Source: Allolobophora icterica
Taxonomy: Eukaryota > Annelida > Clitellata > Crassiclitellata > Lumbricidae
Assembly: GCA_963556255.1 (NCBI GenBank)
Contig: OY744604.1
Span: 76,276,736-76,340,735, forward strand
Reading direction: 5' to 3'
DNA length: 64,000 nucleotides
Shown here: positions 33,127 to 45,450 of the stretch, piece after piece
Layout of the letters: each line of letters opens with the position of its first letter
Numbering within the stretch: the stretch's first letter is position 1
The notes under the pieces: generated by a model
The model's database searches: none
What the model was told of the DNA's origin: nothing
Seen by the model: only the letters and a program-made list of their open reading frames with translations
Position numbers and translations under genes: made by a program

Positions 33127-33322
33127 AAGAACACACATATCATTCACCTCCCGACTCGCGGCCTAGGCCTATCTCTTCCAACTGGCTAATCTACAGGAAT
33201 ATTTGGCTGCTCAGAATTTGACTAGGCCTACATGTACTGATCATGATTTTCATTTTAAGTCAAAGCGCCATCAATTGTTGTGCGTTGTTTCATTATGTAG
33301 GCTAGCTCTTAATCATACATAA

Positions 33323-33420
33323 TTAGATAAGATAAGATAAGGTAGGGTGAGATAAGGTTATATAGAATATGATATGATAAGATAGGATAGATAAGATACG
33401 ACAAGATCGGACAAGACAAG
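33323..33420. repeat. GATAA-type microsatellite
   Basis: Degenerate run of GATAA, GATAG and GACAA units. Confidence 0.85.
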
Positions 33421-33429
33421 ACTGGCAAC

Positions 33430-33630
33430 ATCATCGAAAGCTACAACGACTATCTTCCACTATTCAACGATTATCTTCTTGGTTTGGCGTCTCTGGCACT
33501 GTTCTACTACGATTCCAGTCCTCTTTGTCTTCCCGATCCTTCTCTGTTAAAGCCCTCAGCCACTGCTCGCAATCCCTCCCTCTCTCCTGTGATGTCCCTT
33601 AAGGCTCCGTCCTGGGTCCACTCCTCTCCA
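33430..33630 (+). pseudogene. LINE reverse transcriptase fragment interrupted by element C
   Basis: Plus-strand pieces RLSSWFGVSGTVL, SLSSRSFSVKALSHCSQSLP and GSVLGPLLS in normal order with frameshifts. Element C begins directly after it at 33638. A LINE C-terminal remnant with a GCGCTATATAAAAG tail at 37330-37480, on the other side of C, may be its continuation, although the middle is missing. Confidence 0.6.
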
Positions 33631-33819
33631 TATATATTAGGGTGCCAATGAAACACAAAGTTTGCAGTTTTTTAGGTCTCACCCCTTAGTTTTGTTCATT
33701 TAGCCATAAAACTGAAATACGTCAAGTTTTGTAGCAATCACATAACATTTACTGGTCGCACAAGACCTGTAAAGTTTTAAAACACTGCAATATGGTATTA
33801 CATAAAACGCTATGTACAC

Positions 33820-35496
33820 TAGGGTTATAACTTTTTTACAACCTCATGTTCCTGTAGCTTAGTTGGATGAACTTTTGCCTAAAAGCAAAGGAATGAACTG
33901 TCATTTTCAAATCTTTTGAAAAAAGGTCACCCCGAAATTAAAAAATCGATTCGTGTATATGTCACTGTGTAGGAATGTATTATGTAATGTGCATGAAAAG
34001 TGCTTACTAACATGTATTATAATACAGGAAAGAATTAGCTAGAAAATTTTATAATATTTGTACAATATTTTGTAGCTACATATAATACTTGTACAATATT
34101 TTGTACATTGTACAATGTACAACTGTACAATGTACATCACTGCTTATTGCTAAGAATAAATCGATGTTGCAGTTTGTCTTTCATGAAGTTCCCACATCAC
34201 TTTGATTGCGCGCTCTGCGCACTGATTACTTCTTGCAATGATATCTGGAGTACGGATGGCTCCTGCTTCCAGTGATTCTCCAATACCCACAATGCTTTTT
34301 TGTCAGGTTTCAATATTTCTGACAAGTTCTTGAAGTCATTTTTATTGTACATATGTTTAGTAAACCAATAGTCTGCCCAGTCATATGAAACGAATCTGCA
34401 TATCTTCTCCAAAGTTTTCCCTGTTGTAAGGATAAGAATGAATGAAAGGATAGCAAGAATGGCTCTTGAATTCCACCTGGCATTGCTGATGTTTGGAATT
34501 TTCTTAAACTTAACCAGTGGAAAAAAACCTTTTCCTCAAAGATTCTGAACACCCGTATAAGATGGTATAACAGTTTCATGTCATTTCTCCAGCCTGCTTT
34601 ATGGAGGATTTCTTATGTTCCATTCACAAACTGTGCTTTCATTCAGTTCCTCATACTTGTTCATCAGTTGAGACATAAGCGGATATTCTATATTTGGAGA
34701 CCTGGTGTTACCACCAAGTTCCTCGTTCATGACCACCCTGAGAATCCTGTCCAGAACGTGATGCTTGCAACTGATTACTTGTGGTTTGCTGACACCCATG
34801 CCAGAGAACAGAAGTTGCAATTTGACATCAACACCATTCTGTTTCCCAGTGTTAACACTGGTTGTATCAGCAGTGGTCATCTTCGTTGCATTCCATAAGT
34901 TAATACAACTTATGGAATGCATTGCAGTTCTTGAAGCAATAGTTTCGGCCTTGCCATCTTTCAGACTCAGTGCATCCACTTTTACTTCGGTTCTCTCATT
35001 CTTCAGTACCACACCCTAATATTCATTTTCCTCAATATGCTTGCCATCAAAATGTAAGGATCACTGTTCCATCTGTAACTTTTCAATAATTTCCTCCTTC
35101 AATTTAGTAGCGTCTTTGGTAGCCTATTTGCAATTTTCTTGTGTGACACTGTAGGCCTATACTGCCACTGAATTTTTTTTAAATTAACAAATTCAGTTTG
35201 CCCACAAACCTTTCTATATAGACCAATATTTGGATTCTTCTAGAAAGTGCTGAACAATTTTAGGAAGTTCCAGATTGCTGTAAAAGATCTAAACAGTTCC
35301 ATAAAGTTTTTATAAGCGCTACTACTTATGAGTAGTAGCGTTACATATATGGTGAATCAAACTTTTCATTTGGGGGTGACCTTTTTTCATAACTGAGAAG
35401 AATTAATCACTTTTTCAGTGTTTCTAAGCAAAAGTTCATCCATTCATGATACAGGAAATCGCTTTTTTGAAAAAAAGTCAAAAAGTTATAACCCTA
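33820..35496. mobile_element. TAGGGTT transposon D nested in C, perfect 8-bp TSD
   Basis: Ends TAGGGTTATAACTTTTT inverted at both sides (33820 and 35496). Exact direct repeats ATGTACAC at 33812-33819 and 35497-35504. It carries its own diverged member of the family transposase on the minus strand (34140-35012). Its termini share only TAGGGT with B and C, so it is a separate subfamily that inserted into C after C had formed. Confidence 0.93.
34140..35012 (-). pseudogene. Transposase relic of element D (catalytic middle partly kept)
   Basis: Minus strand: ERTEVKVDALSLKDGKAETI, then MTTADTTSVNTGKQNGVD near 34870, VISCKHHVLDRILRVVMNEE near 34780 and NTRSPNIEYPLM near 34700. The D-T-T-S-x-N-T-G followed about 30 residues later by C-K-H-H matches FDTTSSNTG and ACRHHVMEL of element E. 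In DDE/RNase-H-like transposases such as hAT, an Asp region followed by C-x-x-H has this arrangement. A stop follows near 34600; the last part (SNQCAERAIKVMWELHERQ near 34180) is in another frame. Confidence 0.7.
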
Positions 35497-35569
35497 ATGT
35501 ACACATGCAATGTTCCTCGCTGTTACATTGTTTAATAAATGTTTCCCGCTGCACATTTTTTGAACGAGT

Positions 35570-35735
35570 AAATTTTGGGGGCTTCTGGAAACTCTTAGCG
35601 ATGGCTCTCATCCACCTGAAGCAGATATATTCTGCTCCTCCTGGTTTGTTATAGCGGAATGGAATGTCTGTATTAGTGTGGGATGCCCCGTTCGGCTGCG
35701 TCGTTTACCACCTTGATTTTTTACCCTGCACTGTG
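35570..35735 (-). pseudogene. C-terminal transposase relic of element C
   Basis: Minus-strand reading IKVVNDAAERG, then broken frames with NQEEQ and ESHR-type residues, collinear with 30085-30270 in element B. Interrupted by the captured LINE on its N-terminal side. Confidence 0.7.
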
Positions 35736-35744
35736 TTGTGATGT

Positions 35745-36950
35745 ATGCTTCATTGATGTTCCAAAAGTCTTTGACACTGTAGACCACTCTATTATGTTAA
35801 CCCGGTTATCTACATTGTATATCTTTTGGTATCACTGACAGTGCTCTCTTATGGTTCCGCTCTTTCCTCTCTGACAGATCCACCTATGTGGTCTTTGCAG
35901 CACATCACACTAATTGGGTCACTATTCCCTATGGTCTCCCGCAAGGCTTGGTTCTCGCTCCTCTGCTCTTCATACTCTATACTTCGGACCTAGGGGGATT
36001 TTTACGGTCATTTGGGGTTTCATCCCACCAGTATTCGGACGACACCCAATGTCTTCTGCATGGTCCGGCCTCCTCTGCTATCCAAATGGTTGAGCGCACC
36101 TTAGCAGCCTCCTGTGCTTTGAATGCTTGGCTTTCTTCTAATCACTTGAAGCTGAACCCTGGCAAGACTCAGTATATCTGGATTGGTGGTCGCCTCCAAC
36201 TCGGCATGACTGATTTGGAATCTCTTTATCTCAAGTTTCCCTCATTCAGTTCTCCTCTGTTCGTGACTTGGGTATTGTCCTCGATCCTAACCTTTCCTTC
36301 ACTGATCAAGTTAACCATTTATCCCGATTTTGCTTTTATCATCTACGCCAGCTTCGATCCATCCGCAGGTGTCTTTCGGTCCATGCTGTCACTAAACTGG
36401 TCCACGCTTTGATCTGCACTCGGGTTGACTTTGGCAATGCTGGCCTTTCCTCCTCCAATATGTACAAACTTCAGTCTATTCTTAATGTTGCTGCTCGTCC
36501 TATGGGTGATATTCCTAAGTTTGCAAACCAACATCTCTGCCTTTATTCGTGACTCCTCCACTGGCTTCCTGCCCAACAGAGAATTCAGTTCAAAGCCCTA
36601 ACCTTCATGCGCAGCTGCCTTACTGGGTATGCTCCGTCATGCCTAAAGAATATCTGCACCCCGGTTTCTTCCTTGCCCAAGAGGGCCTCCTTGCGATCCC
36701 GGCCCGTGGCCTTATGGTTGTTCCGCGTATGCACACTTCCACTGCCCAATCCAGGAGCTTTGCCTATGTGGGGCCTTCAGTCTGGAAGGCTTTCCCAGTC
36801 CCTCCGCCAAGAGCTTCTTGTAGACTCTCTTCTTCAGTTCTGTAGATGCTTGAAAACCTTTAATTTTTTGCCGATGCTGGCAAAGATGCGGGTCGAGAGC
36901 GGTGCTTGTTTGAGTGGCGTTATATAAATGTTCGGCGTCAATTACAAATG
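35745..36950 (+). pseudogene. CR1/L2-like LINE carried inside transposon C
   Basis: Starts at VPKVFDTVDHSIML and continues with TIPYGLPQGLVLAPLLFILY near 35930, SSHQYSDDTQCLL near 36025 (Y-S-D-D instead of Y-A-D-D), LNAWLSSNHLKLNPGKTQYI near 36120 and LHWLPAQQRIQFKAL near 36560, ending near 36945. It is the partner of the LINE in element B, with the same 5-prime break; the two have since diverged and broken separately. Confidence 0.88.
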
Positions 36951-37279
36951 CAATGCCATAAAGGTAAAATATAAAACATAGATATGATGTAGTATAGAAC
37001 TATAGAAATATAGCACATATATAACTAAAACTGCTTAGTAATCCACAAAGTTAACAAGTTTTCAATGATAGAGCAGAAAAAAATATGCCAGAAATTCACT
37101 AGCATTACAACAAATATCATTACATGTACATACGCCTTCAGGAGCATTGTGCAGCCTCTAAATATTTAAATATTCGGCCAAGTTTTTCCTCGTTAACTTC
37201 CATATATAAATCAACATTTTCAGAGGGTGAGACCACAGAAAATAAAAACTTATTTTTTCATGTATGTTTCATTGGCACC

Positions 37280-37282
<3 letters not shown>

Positions 37283-37321
<39 letters not shown>
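37283..37321. repeat. TA dinucleotide array right of element C
   Basis: TA repeat abutting the right end of C; the left end of C has a short ATATATAT only. Confidence 0.95.
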
Positions 37322-37322
<1 letters not shown>

Positions 37323-37329
37323 CGTCGAT

Positions 37330-37480
37330 ATATTTATATAGTGTACCTTGTTTCTTGCAAACTTAAAAACTACTCTCTTTAGCCGTGGTTGGACTAGGAG
37401 CGCTCCTGAGTAGATAACCTTGAAGGGGCGCTATATAAAAGCTCATTAATAATAATATAGACATGTAGTATATATATATA
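37330..37480 (+). repeat. LINE/SINE 3-prime tail fragment
   Basis: FLANLKTTLFS-type C-terminal residues then GAGCGCTCCTGAGTAGATAA and GGGGCGCTATATAAAAG followed by an AATAAT run; matches tails at 31349 and 52917. Ends in the TA run that borders element E. Confidence 0.55.
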
Positions 37481-37485
37481 TATAT

Positions 37486-40400
37486 TAGGGTGGTGCTTAA
37501 AATATGAAAAAATAAATCGCTTCCTTTTTGTGATCCTACCCTCCAGAACTATTCCAACTGGTCTCAGATTATTACAGAAAAAATTTGAACTTGATATATT
37601 AATATTTAGAGGTAGCTCAATGACCACAAAGTTAATAAAAAAGAGCGATTTTTGACAAATGAAAACATACAAGAGCTGTTTCGGTAAACCAGACTTGTTT
37701 CACTTTTTTGAAAATTACAGACAAATTAAATAGTCATGTAGACTACATTAAAAAAACTTGATGGGTTACAATCCAAAAATGCAATGAAAAAAATTTTAAA
37801 CGTCACAAAATTAGAAATGTTCAGTACAACATTCAATGCAACTTTCTCAGTTTATTTTGATAGAGGCAGATAGTGTCTCTTTCTTGGTGTCTGGATAAGC
37901 CTGACGGTGCTGTTGAACAACTTTCAGCAAATACTGAAGCTGTAATTCATCATGAGTCATTAGGTCACTGAATTCCTGGATGAATGCCATGCTGCGTTCT
38001 GCATGGTCGTTAACAACTTTAATGGCATGTACTGACTCTGCAACCTTCTGGTAGTCCTCTCTATCTTTCCACAGGTCAGGATCTACAGTGAGAAATGTAT
38101 CTGGAAGTTCCATTAATTCATACAAAGTCCGTGACTTCGCAGAAATAAAGTCCTCAAGATTTTTTCAATGAATGTGTCCAGGTCAACACTGATTCGTTTA
38201 GTGTGACCCTGTTCAGTGTCACCATCATTTTCATCGCTGTTATCATTAGCCTCTTTGTAGCAGAACTTACATGGTTGTCGAAAAAAGCTAAAGCAACCAA
38301 TTCTGGCGACAAATACCATAAGTGTTTCGAAAATTTGAGAGATGCTGCCTTGAATATTGTCGTGTTGATTGCCGAGTATTCAGGAAGTGATTTCAGAAGA
38401 TGAAGGTCATTGTAAGGAGCACTGGCTGCCAATGGAGCTGAAATCCAGGCTTTCAAGTACACACGTGCAGCAAAGACACAAACATCCTGTAGTCCCTTCT
38501 CTTCTTTTTGTGTTAAGTGGAACTGGCCCCTAAACATCCACACCTTCAAACAGTAAATTACCTTTGAGAGCCAGCGTGCATGATGCATGGCTCCAGGTGC
38601 CATAAATCGGACCCCTCTCTGTGGGATGGAACGAAGAGCGATAGTAACAAGTTCAGTGAATTCTCTGTAGTCATCTCTTGGCTGACTGTTTTCCAGATAG
38701 CTGTTTGCAAACTCAACAACACCGTCTTTGATGTCTTGCAGTGATCTTGATACTGTGTTATTTGTCAATCCTGTTTCATATTTCTGTTGATCAATGATCT
38801 GCCAATGACCTTGAAATCGCTTAAAGAGTGTAACTTCCGGTGATGATGTGGATCCCATACAGACTTGAAACACTAACCCAATGATCAGCTCCATTACATG
38901 ATGCCTGCATGCTAGTGATAGCAGCTCCTTACCTAGCTTCTGTTCTAGGAGGACGCAGGTGCCAACAATCCGGCCAGTGTTGGAGCTTGTTGTATCAAAA
39001 GACATTGCTCGAACTCTATCAGCTATGCCCCATTCCTCCAGAGCCATGTAGACAGCTGCAGCTTGATCTTCACCTGTTCCCCTTGCTAGCTTTGCCACAG
39101 TAAGAAGGCTGTAAACTCCATTGCCAGAAACAATTACTGGAAGTCTATCAACCTTTCTTTACTTGTAAGATCAGCAATGAGTTTACCATCCCAGTGGACT
39201 ACCAGTGGTACATTACATGTAGTTTGGAACTTGTCTTGTAAAGCTGTTGCTTGCTGAGTCCTCTGTTTGATTCTTTCTCAGCGAATTGTATCACGATTGA
39301 GGGCGATATCGTCAATTCCGTGACCGAGGCTTTTCACAGTTTCTGCAATAACAAAGGTTGCTTTACGATCAGATAACTTCGTCCTGTCAAAGGCAGCTGC
39401 TAGCTCTGGTGTGATAATACTTGTTCTGCCTCTCTTTCTCTTACTTGATGTCTCAGATAAGCTGCCTCCAACTGCTCCCTCATTAGTTACTCTGTCTCCC
39501 TTACAGCTTGCATCTTCTTCTTCAGTATCTGTGCTGCTGCTTGAGGATATTAGTTCTGCTATTTCTTTACCACTTCTCTTCAAGTCTTCCATTCTACGTT
39601 TTCTGGCAAGCATCTGTTCCTGTCTTTCTGCTGATCGTTTCTCCTTTGCAGTTAATTTTGCATCCACACCTACCATTGACCCTCTGCGTCCTTTCTCACG
39701 CTGAGCTAACAAGAACTCACGATCCTCTGGAATTGTTATCATTTCGAGTGCTCTAAGATGAGAAATGTCAAAAATGTCATCTAGTTTACAAACAAATTCA
39801 GCCTCAGTTGCTTGCTGTGTTACAGATTGTCGCCCCTTGTTTTTCTTCAGCAAACGCCATTCTTCAAATGTTCGTTCTAGTTTGGTTATGCAATTTCTTG
39901 AATCCATCATTGGGATCCTTGCCATTTGATAAAGTATTGCAAGCTTTTCGACTGTAACAGCTGATGACTGACTATCTGATAGTTTGTTTTAGTTGAAGAT
40001 GGTGATGTAAAAACAAACCAAGAGTGTGACGTAAGGATGCCAACTTGTTGCCGGTTAATTCAGCTAATGTTGAACCAAGGAGGTACACTTCAGTTTTAGA
40101 TCTAGTTGCTGCTGCCGCCATTTTTAATATTTAATCACTTTGCCAAAATGAACAAAAATGTATTATGTGATGTGTTTGAGCAGTTTCTGGTTTATACAGT
40201 CTATGCATCTGATGATATTAGCAGTCTCTCAGCAACGTGCCTGAACTTGTCCAATGTCCATACAAGCCAATAGCTGCTGATGTAAGCAGTATGAGTCAGC
40301 CTCTGTCAGAAACAGGGAAAGAAATTTGCAGCAAGACTTGATGATGTCAGCAAAATAACGATCACGAGTCATGAGAGAAATTAATTTTGTGGGAATGTCA

Positions 40401-40639
40401 TGTAACTAATGTGTGATTATTTTACTGGTTTATTAATTTAGATGACCAACAACAGTTTTACAAACTATTGTACTCAAATGGATACATTGTGGTTCAAGCT
40501 TGTGATTGCCATATGCTGATCCTTACTATTTGGAACCTGAAACTTCAGTGACATTAAGCTACCAGTAAATATTCAAAAATGGAGTAGATATTTGGCCTGA
40601 ATTTTTTCTTTATATATTTACAAAATGTGAAAATGAGCT

Positions 40640-40641
<2 letters not shown>
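37486..40641. mobile_element. TAGGGTG-family transposon E, longest coding copy
   Basis: Left end TAGGGTGGTGCTTAAAATAT after a TA run. The right end, read inverted, is TGGAGCTCATTTTCACATTT, which matches the left end only after its first five bases; the TAGGG itself is gone and TA repeat starts at once, so this end is eroded. The interior is a long single-exon transposase pseudogene on the minus strand (37847-40121). About 3.15 kb, close to the expected size of an autonomous element of this family. Confidence 0.82.
37847..40121 (-). pseudogene. Near-full-length transposase of the TAGGGTG family
   Basis: Start ATG at 40121 (MAAAATRSKTEVYLLG), stop near 37847, about 758 codons without introns. 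In order: TRSKTEVYLLG N-terminus; YQMARIPMMDSRNC; EDREFLLAQREKGRRG; a Lys/Arg and Ser/Asp/Glu-rich part; PLVVHWDGKL; LPVIVSGNG; RVRAMSFDTTSSNTGRIVG near 38985; LACRHHVMELIIGLVF near 38900; GAMHHARWLSKVIYCLKVWM near 38560; and VVNDHAERSMAFIQEF near 38000. The Asp region followed by C-x-x-H and a later A-R-W-x-S-K is hAT-like. Damage is light: one in-frame TGA near 39280, a frameshift near 39165, and frameshifts between 38150 and 38330. That suggests fairly recent death. Exact superfamily is inference. Confidence 0.8.
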
Positions 40642-40702
<61 letters not shown>

Positions 40703-40711
40703 TATATATAT
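40642..40711. repeat. TA array between elements E and F
   Basis: TA repeat with one AATT interruption, shared by the right side of E and the left side of F. Confidence 0.95.
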
Positions 40712-41094
40712 TAAGGTGTTTTTATGGTACACGTGATATTTTCAACTCAACGATTTTTTAACGGCCAGTTAGAAATATCATGCCTATTCACATATAAACT
40801 CTACATCCGAAATTATAACTTGATGGCTGAGCATTTAGAACTTGCGCAAGGCGACCGAAATTAAGACCCGGTGACCTTCCTCGTTATGGAAGAAAATTTT
40901 GATAGCACGATGTCTGTTCTTCATGCTTTCGATCTTCTTCTTATAGTTATTAATTATTATGTTAAATTAATGTGTTATTGCGCATGTGAGGTGTCAAAAT
41001 TGAATAGAAAAAGACTTAGATTTGGTTGATTCGGAGTAACGAAGATTACTTCGGTTGACTACCAAGGGTACCTACACGAGGAGAAACTCTCAGG

Positions 41095-41790
41095 GTGTTG
41101 TTCAATTTTCGCACACAAAGGAATCAGAGTGTGGATGACATGGTGAAAGAAACGGTCGCTCTGGTGCTTTCAATTTCGGAAAGAGCACGGATTCCAACGA
41201 GGCATAGGAATAATGTTTGGGATAAGCTTCGTAAGGAGTGGCAAAACATCAAGAAATGTATTTCGAGAAAGCCTGAAACTGAAGAGGGAAAGTGCGATGC
41301 TTCAAGGATTCCTTGCAGGATCTCTTTAATAGTTCGCATCAAGATGCCATGACCATAAGCAAGACAGAAGGGAATCGGCAGTTTTTGAAAATACAGCGTG
41401 AGAAAGGACAAGGTTTTGATCCAAAGGTTCCCAAACTATCCACTGGGTCGGCAAGATCATGCCAGATTTTACCGGTATCTGGTAAGTATGTGAGCAAGTT
41501 ATTGGCCATTCCCAGACTCCAGTCTGGGACTGCTGCTGTCATGGTAGATGGGTGTTTGGCCGAGATCAGAAGTTGGGGTTTGAAAGACAGAACCGTGGAC
41601 ATGTGTTCGACACATTTAACATCGAGTAGACTGACACGGGTTGCAAGACGGCGCCTTGCAACCGTTTTCCATCAATTTGGAAAACTGAATCAGGAATGGA
41701 CCTCTTGAATCTTGCCTGTCGACATTATGTTTCTGGAATTGTTCTAGATGAGATGTTTTAACTGCATCATTCTGCAAGGTCTCCAGAATT
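41095..41790 (+). pseudogene. Transposase relic of element F
   Basis: Plus-strand pieces: SISERARIPTRHRNNVWDKL and EWQNIKK (compare ARIPMMDSRNC and EEWRLLKK in E), LQDLFNSSHQDAMTISKTEG with FLKIQREKGQG (compare LDDIFDISHLRALEMITIPE and FLLAQREKGRR), LAIPRLQSGTAAVM and WGLKDRTV, and in another frame CFDT and LLNLACRHYVSGIVLDEMF near 41710-41760. Frameshifts near 41290 and 41600 are shared with G, so F and G come from an already dead parent mobilised in trans. Confidence 0.75.
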
Positions 41791-41963
41791 GAAACTCTTC
41801 ATTCACTTCCATGACTTCTGGCCCGTTAATCGATCAGGCCAGGTATCGCACAGCCATTTAAGACTAAGACGCAGTTCAGGTACCCAGAGGCATTTCCCCG
41901 CGAGGGTTGGATGGTATGTTACCACAACCTACATGAAGTAGGCCTACTGGTTAACCTGTTCGT

Positions 41964-42752
41964 CAATTCGATCTTCAATTCTTGAAGACAATCCATATTT
42001 ACCCAGATAAGGAAGTCTCACAGGTCGCTATAAGAGCAGTTTCCTGAGACCTTTGGTATTTGTCGGAGACTTTGGTTTGCCTCGACCTTTTGACGATTCA
42101 GTCACCGTCGGCGAAAACAGGGCATGGTCTACAGTCTACACTCTACACTCTACAGCATGCACAACAATCAGGGATCAATTTTTTACGAACCCCCAGAGAC
42201 TTCCTCTAATACATTATCCACCTACAAAAGCACTACCCCATTTCTTCACTACTTCTACCACCAAACTTTTACTGATCCTTGGATTGGATTGTTGGGTGAC
42301 GCTATTCATTATGAAAACCGGCAACAATGGGAGTCAGAACAATCATACAGTGAGGCGAAATACATCATATAGGACCCCCATTTGTTGCCGGGTTTTCATA
42401 ATGAATAGCGTCACCCAACAATCCAATTCAAGGATCAGTAAAAGTTTGGTGGTAGAAGTAGTGAAGAAATGGGGTAGTGCTTTTGTAGGGTGGATAATGT
42501 ATTAGAGGAAGTCTCTGGGGGTTCGTAAAAAATTGATCCCTGATTGTTGTGCATGCTGTAGAGTGTAGAGTGTAGACTGTAGACCATGCCCTGTTTTTCG
42601 CCGACGGTGACTGGAATCGTCAAAAGGGTCGAGGCAAACCAAAGTCTCCGACAAATACCAAAGGTCTCAGGGAAACTGCTCTTATAGCGACCTGTGAGAC
42701 TTCCTTATCTGGGTAAATATGGATTGTCTTCAGAGAATTGAAGATCGAATTG
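41964..42752. repeat. Long inverted repeat (370-bp arms) in element F
   Basis: Arms 41964-42331 and 42377-42752 are complementary with few differences; spacer about 45 bp. The left arm is the native sequence (collinear with 44064-44428 in G); the right arm is the copied one. Confidence 0.9.
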
Positions 42753-42793
42753 CCGATATAAAATTTGAAACTTCAAATTATAGACACACCCTA

Positions 42794-42809
42794 ATATATA
42801 TATATATAT
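42794..42809. repeat. 16-bp TA spacer between elements F and G
   Basis: Exactly eight AT units, which equals two 8-bp duplications side by side. Confidence 0.95.
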
Positions 42810-45068
<2,259 letters not shown>

Positions 45069-45074
45069 TGATCT

Positions 45075-45450
45075 CGGGTGGTTTATGCGGTCTCGGTATC
45101 TTAACGTACTTATGGGGACCCGTATATACATATATAATATATACGGTGAGCGGGTGCTTTAAGTGGTCTCCGTTTGTTAACGTTCTTATGAGGTCCAGCT
45201 TATATATATTATATATACTTTCTACGCCTGGTTTATGCGGTCTCCGTAAGTTAACGTCACTGTGGGGTCCTGTATATACAAGTCCGCGAAACTATTGTTA
45301 TTTTCATCGTTCATCCAACTTCTATTTTGAGTTTTACTATGAAATATTTTCATCGCTCACTTTCTAGTTTCAGCTTAAGTATCAAGTATGAAATATTTCT
45401 CGGTATGTTAACGTCGCCTTGGGGTCCTCTATATACATGTTCGCGTAAGT
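45075..45450. repeat. Tandem repeat of about 75 bp
   Basis: GTTAACGT...GGGGTCC...TATATACA blocks occur near 45100, 45175, 45251 and 45407. The first three are 75-76 bp apart; the last is displaced by an insertion of the foldback motif described at 45290-46440. Confidence 0.75.

Larger units (their letters stand above)
33638..37282. mobile_element. TAGGGTG-family transposon C, nested and in a TA target
   Basis: Ends TAGGGTGCCAATGAAAC at both sides, flanked on both sides by ATATATAT (33630-33637; 37283-37290). It is the same element type as B in reverse orientation: left part, transposase C-terminal relic (35570-35735, minus), captured LINE (35745-36950, plus) and right part are collinear with B. 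Removing the nested element D and its duplication leaves about 1960 bp, against 1955 bp for B. Confidence 0.9.
40712..42793. mobile_element. TAGGGTG-family transposon F, with a giant palindrome
   Basis: Left end TAAGGTGTTTTTATGG (one base changed from TAGGGTG), right end inverted TAGGGTGTGTCTATAATT, TA repeats on both sides. The left 1.6 kb is almost identical to element G. The part of G after 44465 is missing and replaced by an inverted copy of F's own sequence: 42377-42752 is complementary to 41964-42331, with a spacer of about 45 bp. Only the last 45 bp then return to the normal right end. Confidence 0.88.

Noticed and set aside
42053..42505. 150-residue frame in element F
   Set aside because: It runs across the palindrome, so its second half is antisense of the first; no homology to the transposase.
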